Source: Verrucomicrobiaceae bacterium UBA7681
Lineage (GTDB): Bacteria; Verrucomicrobiota; Verrucomicrobiia; Verrucomicrobiales; Verrucomicrobiaceae
DNA length: 64,000 nucleotides
Direction of reading: 5' to 3'
Assembly (NCBI GenBank): GCA_002482965.1
Contig: DLGZ01000073.1
Coordinates: 62,001-126,000 of the forward strand
Shown in pieces: positions 35,442 through 44,975 of this stretch (its first letter is position 1; every line of letters starts with the position of its first letter). A program made the position numbers and the translations under genes. Under the pieces are notes generated by a model. That model was given only the letters and a program-made list of their open reading frames with translations, did no database searches and was not told the origin of the DNA.

Positions 35442-36179
35442 TCAGCCTTTGGCATCAACCATCGTACCAATGTATTCGCCGATGAGAGCCCGGCGGATGT
35501 TATCAGGTTCGTTCATGCTGAAAACTCCGATGGGCATGTTGTTCTCCATGCAAAGGGAAAACGCCGTCGAGTCCATCACCTTGAGCTGGCGCGTCAGACA
35601 CTCGTGAAAGCTGACGCGCTCGAATTTGACCGCATCGGGATTTTTGTTGGGATCGGAATCGTAGATGCCATCCACCTTCGTGGCCTTGAGCACGATCTCG
35701 GCATTGATCTCGCTGGCACGCAGCGCCGCCGTGGTATCGGTGGAGAAAAAGGGATTGCCCGTGCCGGCGGCGAAGATGACCACGCGGCCCAACTCCAAAT
35801 GGCGCATCGCTTTGCGGCGAATGAAGGGCTCAGCCACGTTGTCCATTTTGATCGCGCTTTGCACCCGCGTCGGCACATCCATCGCTTCCAGCATGCTCTG
35901 CACTGCGAGAGAATTCATCACCGTGGCCAGCATGCCCATGTAGTCCGCCGTGGCGCGCTCCATGCCTTTGTTGCTGGCAGTCACACCGCGCCAGAAGTTG
36001 CCACCACCCACGACGAGGGCGATTTCGAGGCCGGTCTGGTGGGCTGCTTTGATCTGCGCCGCCATGTCCTCAACGATGGGCGGAGAAATATTGTCATGGC
36101 TGCCTGGCTCTCTCAGCGCTTCACCGCTGAGTTTGAGCAGAACGCGACGGAATTTTCGAGGAGCAGTGGAGTCAGGCAT
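35442..36179 (-). CDS. pyrH: UMP kinase
   Basis: The 245-aa bacterial UMP kinase makes UDP from UMP and ATP in pyrimidine synthesis. Landmarks are LLKLSGEAL (phosphate binding), VVGGGNFWRG, the ATADYMGMLATVMNS helix, GTGNPFFSTDTTAALRA and ATKVDGIYDSDP. It is the first gene of the pyrH-frr-LbH unit and is divergent from a PLP enzyme gene 77 bp away. A TATAAT on the minus strand at 36195-36190 would give a very short leader. Confidence 0.97.
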   Translation of the reverse strand: MPDSTAPRKFRRVLLKLSGEALREPGSHDNISPPIVEDMAAQIKAAHQTGLEIALVVGGGNFWRGVTASNKGMERATADYMGMLATVMNSLAVQSMLEAMDVPTRVQSAIKMDNVAEPFIRRKAMRHLELGRVVIFAAGTGNPFFSTDTTAALRASEINAEIVLKATKVDGIYDSDPNKNPDAVKFERVSFHECLTRQLKVMDSTAFSLCMENNMPIGVFSMNEPDNIRRALIGEYIGTMVDAKG

Positions 36180-36256
36180 GAAAGATCAGATTATAACTCA
36201 TAAAGCATGCACGCAGGGGCCTTGCAAAGCTAATTCTGCATGTCACACATCCCGTT

Positions 36257-37423
36257 ATGAAAGACAATCCTTCCATCCCCGACGACGCGCGCTTCGAAAC
36301 GCGCGCCATTCATGTGGGCCAGGACTACCGCAGCGAGACCGGCGCCGTGATTCCGCCGATCTACATGACCTCGACGTTTGAGAGCGGAAATCCCACCGGC
36401 TTTGACTACACGCGCTCCGGCAATCCGAACTTCCGCAACCTCCAGACCACGCTCGCCAGCCTGGAGAACGCGAAGCACAGCACCGTCTTTGCCAGCGGCC
36501 TCAGCGCCATCTCCGCCATCCTGTTTTCCCTCAAGACGGGCGATACGATTCTCTCCGAGCAGCAGATCTACGGCTGTACCTACCGCATCTTCGAAAAGGT
36601 GCTGAAACGTTTCGGCGTCAAAATCAAATACGCCAACCTCACCAATCCCGAAAACTACGATCTCATCACGCGGCTCAAGCCTGCGCTCGTGTGGCTTGAA
36701 TCGCCGACGAATCCGCTGCTGAAAATTCTGGACATCAAGACCATCAGTGAAGCCGCACATCAGGTGGGCAGCATTGTCGCCATGGACAACACCTTTGCCT
36801 CCAGCCTGCTGCAGCAGCCGCTGGATCTGGGTGCCGACCTTTCCCTTCTCAGCACGACCAAGTACACCAATGGTCACAGCGACGCCCTCGGCGGTGCCGT
36901 TTGCACCAATTCCGACGAGTGGCAGGAGAAGATGATCTTCGCTCAAAAAGCCATCGGCCTGCAGCCAAGCCCCTTCGACACCTGGCTCATCTCCCGGGGT
37001 GCAAAAACTGAGGCCATCCGCATGGAGCGCCACTGCTCCAACGCCCTCGAACTCGCCCACCGTCTGGAAGGCCGCAAAGGCGTCAAGAGCGTCAAATACC
37101 CCTTCTTGAAAAGCCATCCGCAGCACAAGCTCGCCAAAAAGCAGATGACCGCCGGCGGTGGCATGCTCCTCGCCGACTTTGGCCTCAGCTACGCCGACAC
37201 CCTCGCCTTCATCCGCCGCCTGCGCCTCTTCACGCAGGCCGAGAGCCTCGGCGGCATCGAAAGCCTCGTGGCCCATCCCGCCAGCATGACCCACGCCTCC
37301 ATCCCCAAAGACGCCCGCGAAGCCGCTGGCGTCACCGACGGACTCGTGCGCTTTTCTGTGGGTATCGAGCACGTTGAGGACTTGTGGAAGGACATTGATG
37401 CGGCATTAAAGAACCGCAAATGA
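36257..37423 (+). CDS. Cys/Met-metabolism PLP enzyme (cystathionine gamma-synthase / lyase type)
   Basis: This 388-aa member of the trans-sulfuration family has N-terminal ARFETRAIHVGQ, the cofactor-phosphate Tyr/Arg motif YTRSGNPNFRNLQ, LESPTNPLLKILDI, the DNTFAS Asp of the PLP pyridine, and the Schiff-base Lys in STTKYTNGHSDALGG. The C-terminal end has VRFSVGIEHVEDLW. Family members include cystathionine gamma-synthase, beta- and gamma-lyases, O-acylhomoserine sulfhydrylases and methionine gamma-lyase, which cannot be told apart safely by eye. It overlaps the next PLP gene by ATGA. Confidence 0.92.
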   Translation: MKDNPSIPDDARFETRAIHVGQDYRSETGAVIPPIYMTSTFESGNPTGFDYTRSGNPNFRNLQTTLASLENAKHSTVFASGLSAISAILFSLKTGDTILSEQQIYGCTYRIFEKVLKRFGVKIKYANLTNPENYDLITRLKPALVWLESPTNPLLKILDIKTISEAAHQVGSIVAMDNTFASSLLQQPLDLGADLSLLSTTKYTNGHSDALGGAVCTNSDEWQEKMIFAQKAIGLQPSPFDTWLISRGAKTEAIRMERHCSNALELAHRLEGRKGVKSVKYPFLKSHPQHKLAKKQMTAGGGMLLADFGLSYADTLAFIRRLRLFTQAESLGGIESLVAHPASMTHASIPKDAREAAGVTDGLVRFSVGIEHVEDLWKDIDAALKNRK

Positions 37424-38901
37424 CCGACCTGTTCACCCACCCTCTCTGCAATGCCGAAGACCTCGGCAAGGCGATCCCTGACCACGACCTCGGCGTGTCC
37501 GTGTGCCTGCCGCTGTGGGAGCATGTGATCGGCTATGAGGAAGGCGATCAGGAAATAGTCGCGAAGTTCAAATCTGGCTACCCACGCTTCTGCTGCCCGC
37601 CAGCCATCACACGGCTGTTTGCAGCGGCCGAAAAGGAATTCGCCGCTGCTAGCGAACGCTGCCTCGTGTTTCCGCGCACCGTGCATGCAGAGCGCTGCGT
37701 GAAGTTTATCGGAACCGGCCGCGCCCTCGAATGGACCGCGCATCAGCTCGGCGTCGCCGTCTTTCCAGCCGACAGCTACGTGCAGGCCCGCAAGTTCTGG
37801 CGCTTCTGCGGCGAGTGCGTCAGCACTCGCCAGGCCTGCGCTGCTCTGGGCGAACACGCAAGCACCGCCAGCATCGAAGACGGCAAGGCCGCCAACCGCA
37901 CCATCCGCGAGCGCATCGCGCAACTGGCCGGGCAGCAGCCGGAAGACGTCTTTCTCTTCCCCTCCGGCATGGCGGCAAACTTCGCTGTGCATCGCATGCT
38001 CACGCAGCTTTTCCCAGACCGCAAAACCGTGCAGCTCGACTTTCCGTATGTCGATGTGCTCAAGCTCCAGCAGTTTTTCGGCACCGGTGTGCATTTCATG
38101 CCGCTGATCAAGGACAGCGAATACAATGACCTCAGCGCTTTGCTTAAAAACGAGCCACTCGCGGGCATCTTCTGCGAAGCGCCGAGCAATCCGCTGCTGC
38201 GTTGTGTCGATTTCGAGCGCCTGCTCGCCATTCGCTCCGCAGCACAGCCCGGCGTGCCGATCATCATCGATGACACCATCTCCACTGTCGCGCATGTGGA
38301 TGCGCATCGCGTGGCCGATGTCGTGACGACAAGTCTCACGAAAAGCTTCTCAGGCGTGGGCGATGTCCTCGCCGGCAGCGTGGTGCTGAATCGCAAATCC
38401 CCGCACCACGCGGCCTTCTCCGCCTTCCTCACAGTCCACGCCGATCACGAACTCTGGCGCGGCGATGCCGTGGCTTTGGAACTCAATAGCCGCGATTTCT
38501 CGCAGCGCGCCGCCAAGATGAGTCACAACGCGCAGGCGCTCGCCGAGCATCTGCGCAGCCACCCGAAAGTGGACCGCGTCTGGCACGCCAGCCAAGAAGG
38601 CGGCAGCGGCTACGAATTCATCCGCCGCGAAAACGGCGGCTACGGCTGCCTGTTTTCCTTCACACTCAAAAACCCCGCGCAAACCAGCCCAAAGTTCTAC
38701 GATGCCCTGCGCGTCTGCAAAGGCCCGAGCCTCGGCACCAACTTCACCCTCGCCTGCCCTTACACGCTCCTCGCCCATTACGAAGAACTCGACTGGGCCG
38801 AGAGCTGCGGTGTCAGCCGCTGGCTCATCCGCGTGTCCGCCGGCCTGGAAGACACCGCAGACCTGATCGCACGCTTTGACGAAGCCCTCGCCAAGGCCTG
38901 A
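37420..38901 (+). CDS. fungal-type cystathionine gamma-synthase-like PLP enzyme
   Basis: In this 493-aa protein the first 150 residues (GVSVCLPLWEHVIGYEEGD, KFKSGYPRF, CLVFPRTVHAERC) resemble the N-terminal region of the fungal cystathionine gamma-synthase-like proteins (STR2 / YLL058W type) rather than bacterial MetB. The rest is a Cys/Met PLP fold: FPSGMAANFAVHRML, CEAPSNPLLRCVDF, IIIDDTISTVAH, and Lys in TTSLTKSFSGVGD. It is about 100 residues longer than its neighbour, with which it shares ATGA, so they are cotranscribed and may act in sequence or as a pair. The exact reaction is open. Confidence 0.82.
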   Translation: MTDLFTHPLCNAEDLGKAIPDHDLGVSVCLPLWEHVIGYEEGDQEIVAKFKSGYPRFCCPPAITRLFAAAEKEFAAASERCLVFPRTVHAERCVKFIGTGRALEWTAHQLGVAVFPADSYVQARKFWRFCGECVSTRQACAALGEHASTASIEDGKAANRTIRERIAQLAGQQPEDVFLFPSGMAANFAVHRMLTQLFPDRKTVQLDFPYVDVLKLQQFFGTGVHFMPLIKDSEYNDLSALLKNEPLAGIFCEAPSNPLLRCVDFERLLAIRSAAQPGVPIIIDDTISTVAHVDAHRVADVVTTSLTKSFSGVGDVLAGSVVLNRKSPHHAAFSAFLTVHADHELWRGDAVALELNSRDFSQRAAKMSHNAQALAEHLRSHPKVDRVWHASQEGGSGYEFIRRENGGYGCLFSFTLKNPAQTSPKFYDALRVCKGPSLGTNFTLACPYTLLAHYEELDWAESCGVSRWLIRVSAGLEDTADLIARFDEALAKA

Positions 38902-39156
38902 TCACTTCCGCGACCGCCACAGATAAGCCAAGAAGTGCCCCAGCCCGCTGAACTTGAACTGCGGATCCACCCAGCGCTCGATCACATAGAACGCAAAGTA
39001 ATACGCCCGGCAAAATCCCCACACGCACAGCGCCAGCAGCAACGCCGTACGCCAGCTCCAGTTTTCCACCAGCAGGATCGCTGCTGACATGATGCCGATG
39101 AGCAGGAACAGCCATCCCTTGAGCCACATGGCTTTCGTGGATTGCAGGTCTCTCAT
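38902..39156 (-). CDS. small two-helix membrane protein, unknown
   Basis: This 84-aa protein has two hydrophobic helices (WLFLLIGIMSAAILLV and TALLLALCVWGFCRAYYFAFYVI) and a basic C-terminal tail. No family was recognised. Its stop codon abuts the stop of the convergent PLP gene, and it starts 2 bp after the ParE-like gene ends, so it may be cotranscribed with the toxin-antitoxin pair. Confidence 0.65.
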   Translation of the reverse strand: MRDLQSTKAMWLKGWLFLLIGIMSAAILLVENWSWRTALLLALCVWGFCRAYYFAFYVIERWVDPQFKFSGLGHFLAYLWRSRK

Positions 39157-39158
39157 GG

Positions 39159-39455
39159 TTATTTCAGAATTGACTCCACATCGCGTGCGCCATGAAGAAC
39201 ACGCACAATTTCAACCTGCCCTTCACGCACGCGATAAAACATCAGATAACTGGGAAACTCCGTGACCACCCAAAGTCGCAGTCCGCGCAGACGTGGTTTG
39301 TGCTGCCCTAGCTCAGGTTGTGTCGCCAGCAAAGCAGCCGAGGTCTCAAAGGCCTTCACTACGCGAGCCGCCGCTTCAGGATTGTCCATGGCGATATAGC
39401 TGCGGATGTCTCCCATGTCCTGGAGTGCTTCCGGAGAGATGATCGCCTCTGCCAT
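39159..39455 (-). CDS. RelE/ParE-family toxin
   Basis: This 98-aa protein has ParE/RelE layout: ISPEALQDMGDIRSYIAM helix-turn, GLRLWVVTEFPSYLMFYRV strands, and a closing VEIVRVLHGARDVESIL. ParE members poison gyrase, RelE members cleave mRNA on the ribosome; this one is closer to ParE by its C-terminal RVLHGARD. It lies 3 bp after the antitoxin gene. Complete, no visible lesion. Confidence 0.88.
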   Translation of the reverse strand: MAEAIISPEALQDMGDIRSYIAMDNPEAAARVVKAFETSAALLATQPELGQHKPRLRGLRLWVVTEFPSYLMFYRVREGQVEIVRVLHGARDVESILK

Positions 39456-39458
39456 GGA

Positions 39459-39716
39459 TCAACGGCTTTGATTCCGCAGCATCGCAAAAGCCTGAGTGGC
39501 TGGCAGGCCCTGGCCTGCATCAAGTGATGCAATCCCTGCATCAAGTTTTTCCAGCAGTTCGTCCTCACTCGTAACGGTGAAGGATTGTTTGAGCTTCGTC
39601 TGCCTTGCAAGGAGTTGCAGCCCCTCCTCAATCGCCGCATCCGCACTGACAAACAATCCATCCCGCACTCCGTGAGTGACAAAATTATCCAGCGCGGGAC
39701 TGAGATTGATGTTCAT
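39459..39716 (-). CDS. ParD-like antitoxin
   Basis: In this 85-aa protein MNINLSPALDNFVTHGVRDGLFVSADAAIEEGLQLLA is the ribbon-helix-helix DNA-binding half of a ParD-type antitoxin. The remaining acidic helix would bind the toxin. The start is ATG 39716; the frame extends to 39752 without better support. It is immediately upstream of the toxin gene, so an autoregulated two-gene unit is expected. Confidence 0.85.
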   Translation of the reverse strand: MNINLSPALDNFVTHGVRDGLFVSADAAIEEGLQLLARQTKLKQSFTVTSEDELLEKLDAGIASLDAGQGLPATQAFAMLRNQSR

Positions 39717-39759
39717 GCGGCTGAATGTGCTCAAAAATCTTGTCTCGCGCAAGCACGAG

Positions 39760-42700
39760 CTACTTCTTCCCCAGCCTCACATAATCCAACCCCACCATAT
39801 ATCTCGGCACAGCGTCAGGATGCTTGCCGGTGATGGTGAAGGTAAGCTGATGCTCCCCAGCGCTGAGCTCATGCACGCCCCAGTCAAGTTCATCACTGTG
39901 GATGACTTTGGGTCCATTGAAGCCATCCCAAGCCGTGGCGACGGGTTTGTCATCCAGCGCCACGTCAATGATGCCGTAGTCCTTCGCCTTCGTGAGCGCA
40001 GCCTTCAGTTCATATCGCCCAGTCTCCTTCACAGGCAGCGCCAGCGTCAGCTTCTCGCCGGGCTTGGCCCCAGCCCACCAGAGTTGTGAACCACCACTCC
40101 ATTCGCCACCAAATCCACCCATGCCTTGCAGCCTGGTGTTGCCGCCAGTCTTGGAAAGAACTTTGAGCTCCTCGCCCTCAAGCGCCCCGGGTATGGCAGT
40201 CCCCGCTTTCTCGTCCTTCGAAGCCTTGGCGGAGAGAGACGCCCCGCTTTGCAGATACTTCACCAAATCAATAACCTGCTCCTTTGACAGCGCATCAAAC
40301 AACCCTTCAGGCATCGTGCTCAGCTTCGACACCTCACGCTTCGCAATGTCCGGCTGCGGCAATGTAAACTCCACACCGCCCATCATCGCGATCTTCACGG
40401 CCGCAGGGCTTTCCTCCTTGATGACACCGCTCATCACGCGCCCGTCCTTCATGGAAAACAAGTTGAGCTGGTAGGCCTTGCCGATCACCGCATTCGGATC
40501 AAGCACATTTTCGAGCAGGTAGTTCAAATCAGCGCGATTGCTCCCCGTGATGTCGGGGCCCACGTTCTGCCCTTCACCAAAGAGCTTGTGGCACTGGCCG
40601 CAGGTCGCAGTGAAAAGCATCTTGCCGTTCGCGAGATCCCCCTTGGCCAAAGCAGCGGACGTGAGCAGTTCGCGATACTTCTTCGTCCGCTCGCCCAGAT
40701 CAGCCTTAGGCGCGTTCACATCACCCCAGGCAGATTTGATCAGCGCATTGATCTCCTTGTCATCAAAGGCCGTGAGCTGGCGCACCAGGAAAGGCGAAAG
40801 CGCAGTGGCAGGCACCGTCTTGGCTTCCACGGCCTTGAGCAGCTCCTTGGATCCTTCCTTCGTCGAAGCGAGCGTATTGACCGCATCAGGCAGCTCATTC
40901 GCAGAAAGCTTCGGCAGCAATGCCCCGAGCGCCTGCGGCGTTCCAGCGTCTTTGAGCGAAGCAAGCGCCTGAATGGCCTTACGCCGCAGCGAAGCGGGAG
41001 TGTCCTGCGTGAGGATCTGCTGCAGGATCTTCGCCGTGCCTCCATCACCCGTCTGAATGAGAACGCCGAGCGCCTTCTCTCGCTCATTCACCGGAGCGCT
41101 GGCAAGTGCCAGCCGCTCACGGAAAGTTTGCAGCGCCTCCGCATCGCCAAACAACGCGCTGAGTTCGGTAACCAGCTGTTCCGTAGTCCCGGCTCCTGAA
41201 CCACCCGCCTTAAGCTTCGCCGCAGTCGCCGCCCAATCCTTCGGCATGGTCAGCTTGCCCGCACCACGAGCACTGCTCAGAATCATCGCCAGCGTCGCCT
41301 CACGCTTGGCCGCATCCGGCTCCTTCGTCAGCTCCGAAAGCATCGAAGCCCTTCCCGCATCATCCGACGACAGACGGCGATAAATGAACTCCGTCACCTT
41401 CGGCAGCTTCGACACCCGCGCGAGTTCCAGCCCCACCTTCGGGTCAGCTCCGACAAGCGGCTCGATGCCATACCAGATCAGCAGCGGGATCATCGGATCG
41501 TCCTTGTCCTCGCCGCGCTTGAGTAGGGCGATGGCAAGGTCTTTGCGCTTATCCTGAGGCAGCCGCTGAAGAGCGGAGGCGATTTCACGGCGAACGATGG
41601 GGGAAGGATGTTTCTGAACTACATCACTCAAAACTCGAAGATCTGTATTCAAAAAATCTGGCTGAGAAGCTGCAGAACGCACGCACTGAGCCACTAGTCG
41701 CTCATTATGTTTGGCATCAAAATTGAGGTTCCTGAGGTAAACATCAGGCATCAGCAAAGAGCCGAGCCAGTTGTGTCTGAACCATGATTCAGCCTTAGAA
41801 GACCATGCAGGATTTTCATCATGATCAAAGATAGAGACCAGAGAGACGAGCTTTTGTCGAGAGTTTGGCATCGTTGTGATTTTCTCCATCAGCACCCTCC
41901 TCGCCATCCGCGACTCCCACTCGTTCTCCGACTGCACCGCGAGCTTCGCCAGCGCCTCATCACTCTCCTTCGCCAGATCTCCCTTCCACGGTTTCCAGCC
42001 TGCATAGCTAATGCGATAAATCCGCCCATTGCTCCGATCCCAGTTCTCCACCGCATTGCTACCGCGATGGCAGATCTGTTCATCGCTCCAGTCGCTGACG
42101 TAGAGAGCGCCATCCGGCCCTACCTTCTGCGTCACGGGGATGAAGTGCATGTCGTTGGCACGCATGAAGTCGCTTCCATGCTTGCCCACATACGTGCTCG
42201 CATGCGGGTCGGTGTAGTTTGTCACCAACCGATGCCCATGCAGGTTGCCGAAGATGAGCTGATTGCGATACGTCGCCGGAAAGAGACTGCTCTGATAAAT
42301 GGCGAGGCCGCAGTGCGCGTGTCCGCCGCCAAGGGCGTTCGTGTCGGCGGTGGCGAAGCCCGCGCCAGTGGTCTTGTCGAGACCCGGCGGGCGCAGGCTG
42401 CCCACGTAGTGCGCATGGTCGGCAATGGTCTTGATGTCGTCATACGTGTAAGGATTGAAGTGCTGCCCGGCCTGCCGTTGGTAGCGCCCGCCCGGTACGA
42501 TGTGGTAGAGATGCGGGATGACGCAGGCGGTGACGAAGAACTCGCCATACTGGTCGTAGTCCAGCCCCCAGGGATTGCTCGTGCCCTCGGCGAAGATCTC
42601 AAACTCATGCCGCACAGGGTGGTAACGCCAGATACCGGCATTGATCGGCTTACGCTGATCATCCGGCGTGCCCGGTTTGCCGACCTTGCTGTGCGTGAAG

Positions 42701-44487
42701 ACGCCATGGCAGCCATACAACCAGCCGTCCGGCCCCCAGATAAAACTGTTGAGCGTTTCGTGCGTGTCCTGGCTGCCCCAGCCATCGAGGAGAATCTGGG
42801 CTGGAAACTTCAGGCCTGGGACTTGGTTCGCCATTTCGCCCTCAATGGGGTCTGGTTTGTCATCGTGATCCTTGTCCGGGATGAACATCAAATACGGCGC
42901 CGCACCCACCCATACGCCGCCAAAACCCAGCTCAATACCGCTGACAAGATTCAGCCCCTCGCAAAAAATCTTCTTCGTCTCAAAGACACCGTCGCCGTCC
43001 TTGTCTTCCAGAATCTTGATGCGGTCCTGCCCGGCACCCACTTCACGTGGTTTTGGGTAGCTGTTTCCCTCCACCACCCAGATGCGCCCTCGTTCATCAA
43101 ACGTAAAGGCGATCGGCTGCACAAGGTCCGGCTCTGCGGCAATAAGCTCCGCCTTGAATCCACCCGGGAGTTGCAGAGCCTTCAGCGCCTCCTGCGGAGA
43201 CAGTCCCTTGGCATAATCCTTCTGCGACATCAGCGCAGGCCCATACATCTTCTTCGGTGTCACATCCGCCGTGCTGTCCTTCCGCTCCTGCGTGAGGATG
43301 AACACACCCGCTTTGTTTCCCACCACGATGTCCGGCAGCTTGTCCCCATTCACATCGCCCACCTGCACATCCACACCCACGCCGCTTTCAGCATCGACGA
43401 GATGCGGGACGAAATCGACACCGCCCTTGCCATCGCGTTTAGTTTGATACCAGTAGATGACACGTGCCCCGCGCTCATCAGGATCGTGTCCGTTGTGCGC
43501 CCAGTAGCGCTTGCCGGTGACTATGTCCTTCACGCCATCCCCATCAATGTCCGCGAGATACGCCGCATGCGGCTGGGAGAAAACGATGCCGTATTCGTTG
43601 TCCTGCGGCTGCTCACTGGCCAGCATGACGCGGGTCCAGTTGGGCTGGTCCGGCGCAGGCTTGTTCTGCAAAAACACCGCCACGCCGTAGCGATGCGCGG
43701 CGAGGCTGGTGAAGACGTCGTTTGTGCCGTTGCCATCGAAGTCATACGCAAACATCTGCGCCCCACCGCCGACACCAGCCGCGAAGTTGTGCTGCTCAAA
43801 GTTGAGCGACATGTAGCCACCGGTGAAGGGGACTTCATGCAATGTGAGGTTCTCAGGCTGCTCCCACCAGCGGCGCGCTTCGAGCAGATCGAGCCGGCCG
43901 TCACCATTCACATCCCCAACCCCGAGACCGTGGGTGAACTTGCCCATGCCCAGGGAGCCCGGCTGGCAGCCCGTGAATAGCCATTTCTTGGTTGGATTAT
44001 CCCAGTCAGGCTCGAACCAACCGAGCCAGCCCCCGGTGCTGCACACGATCTCCGGTTTGCCGTCCCCCGTGATGTCAGTGAAGACCGGCGATTCATTATC
44101 CACCACATCCGCCACGATGTGCATCGGCCAGGCCTTGTCATCATGCGTGCCGGGATTCAGATACAGCCGCGCCTCCTTCCCGGGAAAGCCAAGGATCAGG
44201 ATGTCGTTCTTCTGGTCCGCGTTGAAGTCCTGCACATAGGCGAAGAAGTTGTCCGAGTAGCCATTGATGCTGAAAATTTTCGGCTCGTAGTAGGCATGCT
44301 TCTTTTCAAACGTCGGTCCCTCCCACCAGAACGGCCCGGCGACGACGTCCGGCTTGCCATCGCCATTGATGTCACCGATGGCGGCTCCTTCGGAATAAAA
44401 GTCGCCGTGCAGTTGCTGGCGCTTCCAAGTGATCTGGGTCTCCGCATGGAGCTGGGCGGCGAGGAGAAGGAAAAGCAGGCGTTTCAT
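39760..44487 (-). CDS. giant secreted FG-GAP / PVC-type dehydrogenase / HEAT / cytochrome c / carbohydrate-binding-like protein
   Basis: This 1,575-aa protein starts at MKRLLFLLLAAQLHA (signal peptide). Order: FG-GAP/VCBS propeller repeats with Ca-like loops (DINGDGKPDVV, DVNGDGRLDLL; about 20-410); the PVC membrane-bound dehydrogenase domain (about 420-870; FTFDERGRIWVVEGNSYP, GPDGWLYGCHG, GPDGALYVSDWSDE); HEAT-like helical repeats (about 880-1270); a cytochrome c with heme motif CGQCH (40602-40588) and GPDITGSNR; and a C-terminal sandwich resembling carbohydrate-binding modules. The family is a hallmark of Planctomycetes and Verrucomicrobia and probably oxidises sugars or polysaccharides in the periplasm, passing electrons to heme. 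No axial-Met assignment was attempted. Confidence 0.9.
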   Translation of the reverse strand: MKRLLFLLLAAQLHAETQITWKRQQLHGDFYSEGAAIGDINGDGKPDVVAGPFWWEGPTFEKKHAYYEPKIFSINGYSDNFFAYVQDFNADQKNDILILGFPGKEARLYLNPGTHDDKAWPMHIVADVVDNESPVFTDITGDGKPEIVCSTGGWLGWFEPDWDNPTKKWLFTGCQPGSLGMGKFTHGLGVGDVNGDGRLDLLEARRWWEQPENLTLHEVPFTGGYMSLNFEQHNFAAGVGGGAQMFAYDFDGNGTNDVFTSLAAHRYGVAVFLQNKPAPDQPNWTRVMLASEQPQDNEYGIVFSQPHAAYLADIDGDGVKDIVTGKRYWAHNGHDPDERGARVIYWYQTKRDGKGGVDFVPHLVDAESGVGVDVQVGDVNGDKLPDIVVGNKAGVFILTQERKDSTADVTPKKMYGPALMSQKDYAKGLSPQEALKALQLPGGFKAELIAAEPDLVQPIAFTFDERGRIWVVEGNSYPKPREVGAGQDRIKILEDKDGDGVFETKKIFCEGLNLVSGIELGFGGVWVGAAPYLMFIPDKDHDDKPDPIEGEMANQVPGLKFPAQILLDGWGSQDTHETLNSFIWGPDGWLYGCHGVFTHSKVGKPGTPDDQRKPINAGIWRYHPVRHEFEIFAEGTSNPWGLDYDQYGEFFVTACVIPHLYHIVPGGRYQRQAGQHFNPYTYDDIKTIADHAHYVGSLRPPGLDKTTGAGFATADTNALGGGHAHCGLAIYQSSLFPATYRNQLIFGNLHGHRLVTNYTDPHASTYVGKHGSDFMRANDMHFIPVTQKVGPDGALYVSDWSDEQICHRGSNAVENWDRSNGRIYRISYAGWKPWKGDLAKESDEALAKLAVQSENEWESRMARRVLMEKITTMPNSRQKLVSLVSIFDHDENPAWSSKAESWFRHNWLGSLLMPDVYLRNLNFDAKHNERLVAQCVRSAASQPDFLNTDLRVLSDVVQKHPSPIVRREIASALQRLPQDKRKDLAIALLKRGEDKDDPMIPLLIWYGIEPLVGADPKVGLELARVSKLPKVTEFIYRRLSSDDAGRASMLSELTKEPDAAKREATLAMILSSARGAGKLTMPKDWAATAAKLKAGGSGAGTTEQLVTELSALFGDAEALQTFRERLALASAPVNEREKALGVLIQTGDGGTAKILQQILTQDTPASLRRKAIQALASLKDAGTPQALGALLPKLSANELPDAVNTLASTKEGSKELLKAVEAKTVPATALSPFLVRQLTAFDDKEINALIKSAWGDVNAPKADLGERTKKYRELLTSAALAKGDLANGKMLFTATCGQCHKLFGEGQNVGPDITGSNRADLNYLLENVLDPNAVIGKAYQLNLFSMKDGRVMSGVIKEESPAAVKIAMMGGVEFTLPQPDIAKREVSKLSTMPEGLFDALSKEQVIDLVKYLQSGASLSAKASKDEKAGTAIPGALEGEELKVLSKTGGNTRLQGMGGFGGEWSGGSQLWWAGAKPGEKLTLALPVKETGRYELKAALTKAKDYGIIDVALDDKPVATAWDGFNGPKVIHSDELDWGVHELSAGEHQLTFTITGKHPDAVPRYMVGLDYVRLGKK

Positions 44488-44574
44488 GGTTGGAGGACAC
44501 AAACGCTATCAGAAACCCGCCCCGACGGACAAGTTTTATGAGCAATCGGCCATACCATTGTTTATCCTGCGCCC

Positions 44575-44958
44575 ATGCCGCCCGTCGTCATCCTCAGTGA
44601 AGAGCCCATCCAAAACACCCCAACCGTGTTCAAAGCCGGTGAAGGTGCCGAGGCGCAGTTTCTTGGCATCGTACGCGGCGTGGAGGACGACAGGGCCATC
44701 TCCGGCATCGACTACAGCGCCTACCTGCCCATGGCGGAAAAAACGCTGCAGGACCTCGTCACACGCGGCCAGCGCGAGCACGGTCCGCACCGCGTTTTCA
44801 TCCAGCATCGCCTCGGCTTCGTAGCCGCAGAGCAGCCGAGCATCCTCATCCAGGTACGCACCAAGCACAGCGCGGAGTCCTTTGACCTGTGCCGCTGGTA
44901 TTTGAAGGAGATCAAGACCAGCGTGCCCATCTGGAAGCGCGCGGTTTTTGTGGACTGA
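44575..44958 (+). CDS. moaE: molybdopterin synthase catalytic subunit
   Basis: This 127-aa protein matches MoaE: GAEAQFLGIVRGVEDDRAISGIDYSAY, HRVFIQHRLGFVAAEQPSILI, and the C-terminal Lys-bearing VPIWKRAVF. MoaE with the thiocarboxylated MoaD subunit converts precursor Z to molybdopterin. No moaD or other moa gene is next to it, so it stands alone here. It is convergent with the small antitoxin-like gene. Confidence 0.9.
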   Translation: MPPVVILSEEPIQNTPTVFKAGEGAEAQFLGIVRGVEDDRAISGIDYSAYLPMAEKTLQDLVTRGQREHGPHRVFIQHRLGFVAAEQPSILIQVRTKHSAESFDLCRWYLKEIKTSVPIWKRAVFVD

Positions 44959-44975
44959 GCGCCCTGCTATTCACC

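Noticed and set aside
36190..36195. Perfect TATAAT before pyrH on the minus strand as a promoter
   Set aside because: It would start transcription only a few bases before the ATG and has no matching -35, so it was not listed as a promoter.
41821..43980. 719-aa open frame on the plus strand
   Set aside because: Opposite the FG-GAP/dehydrogenase part of the giant cytochrome protein. No recognisable motifs; Arg/His-rich composition typical of an antisense frame.
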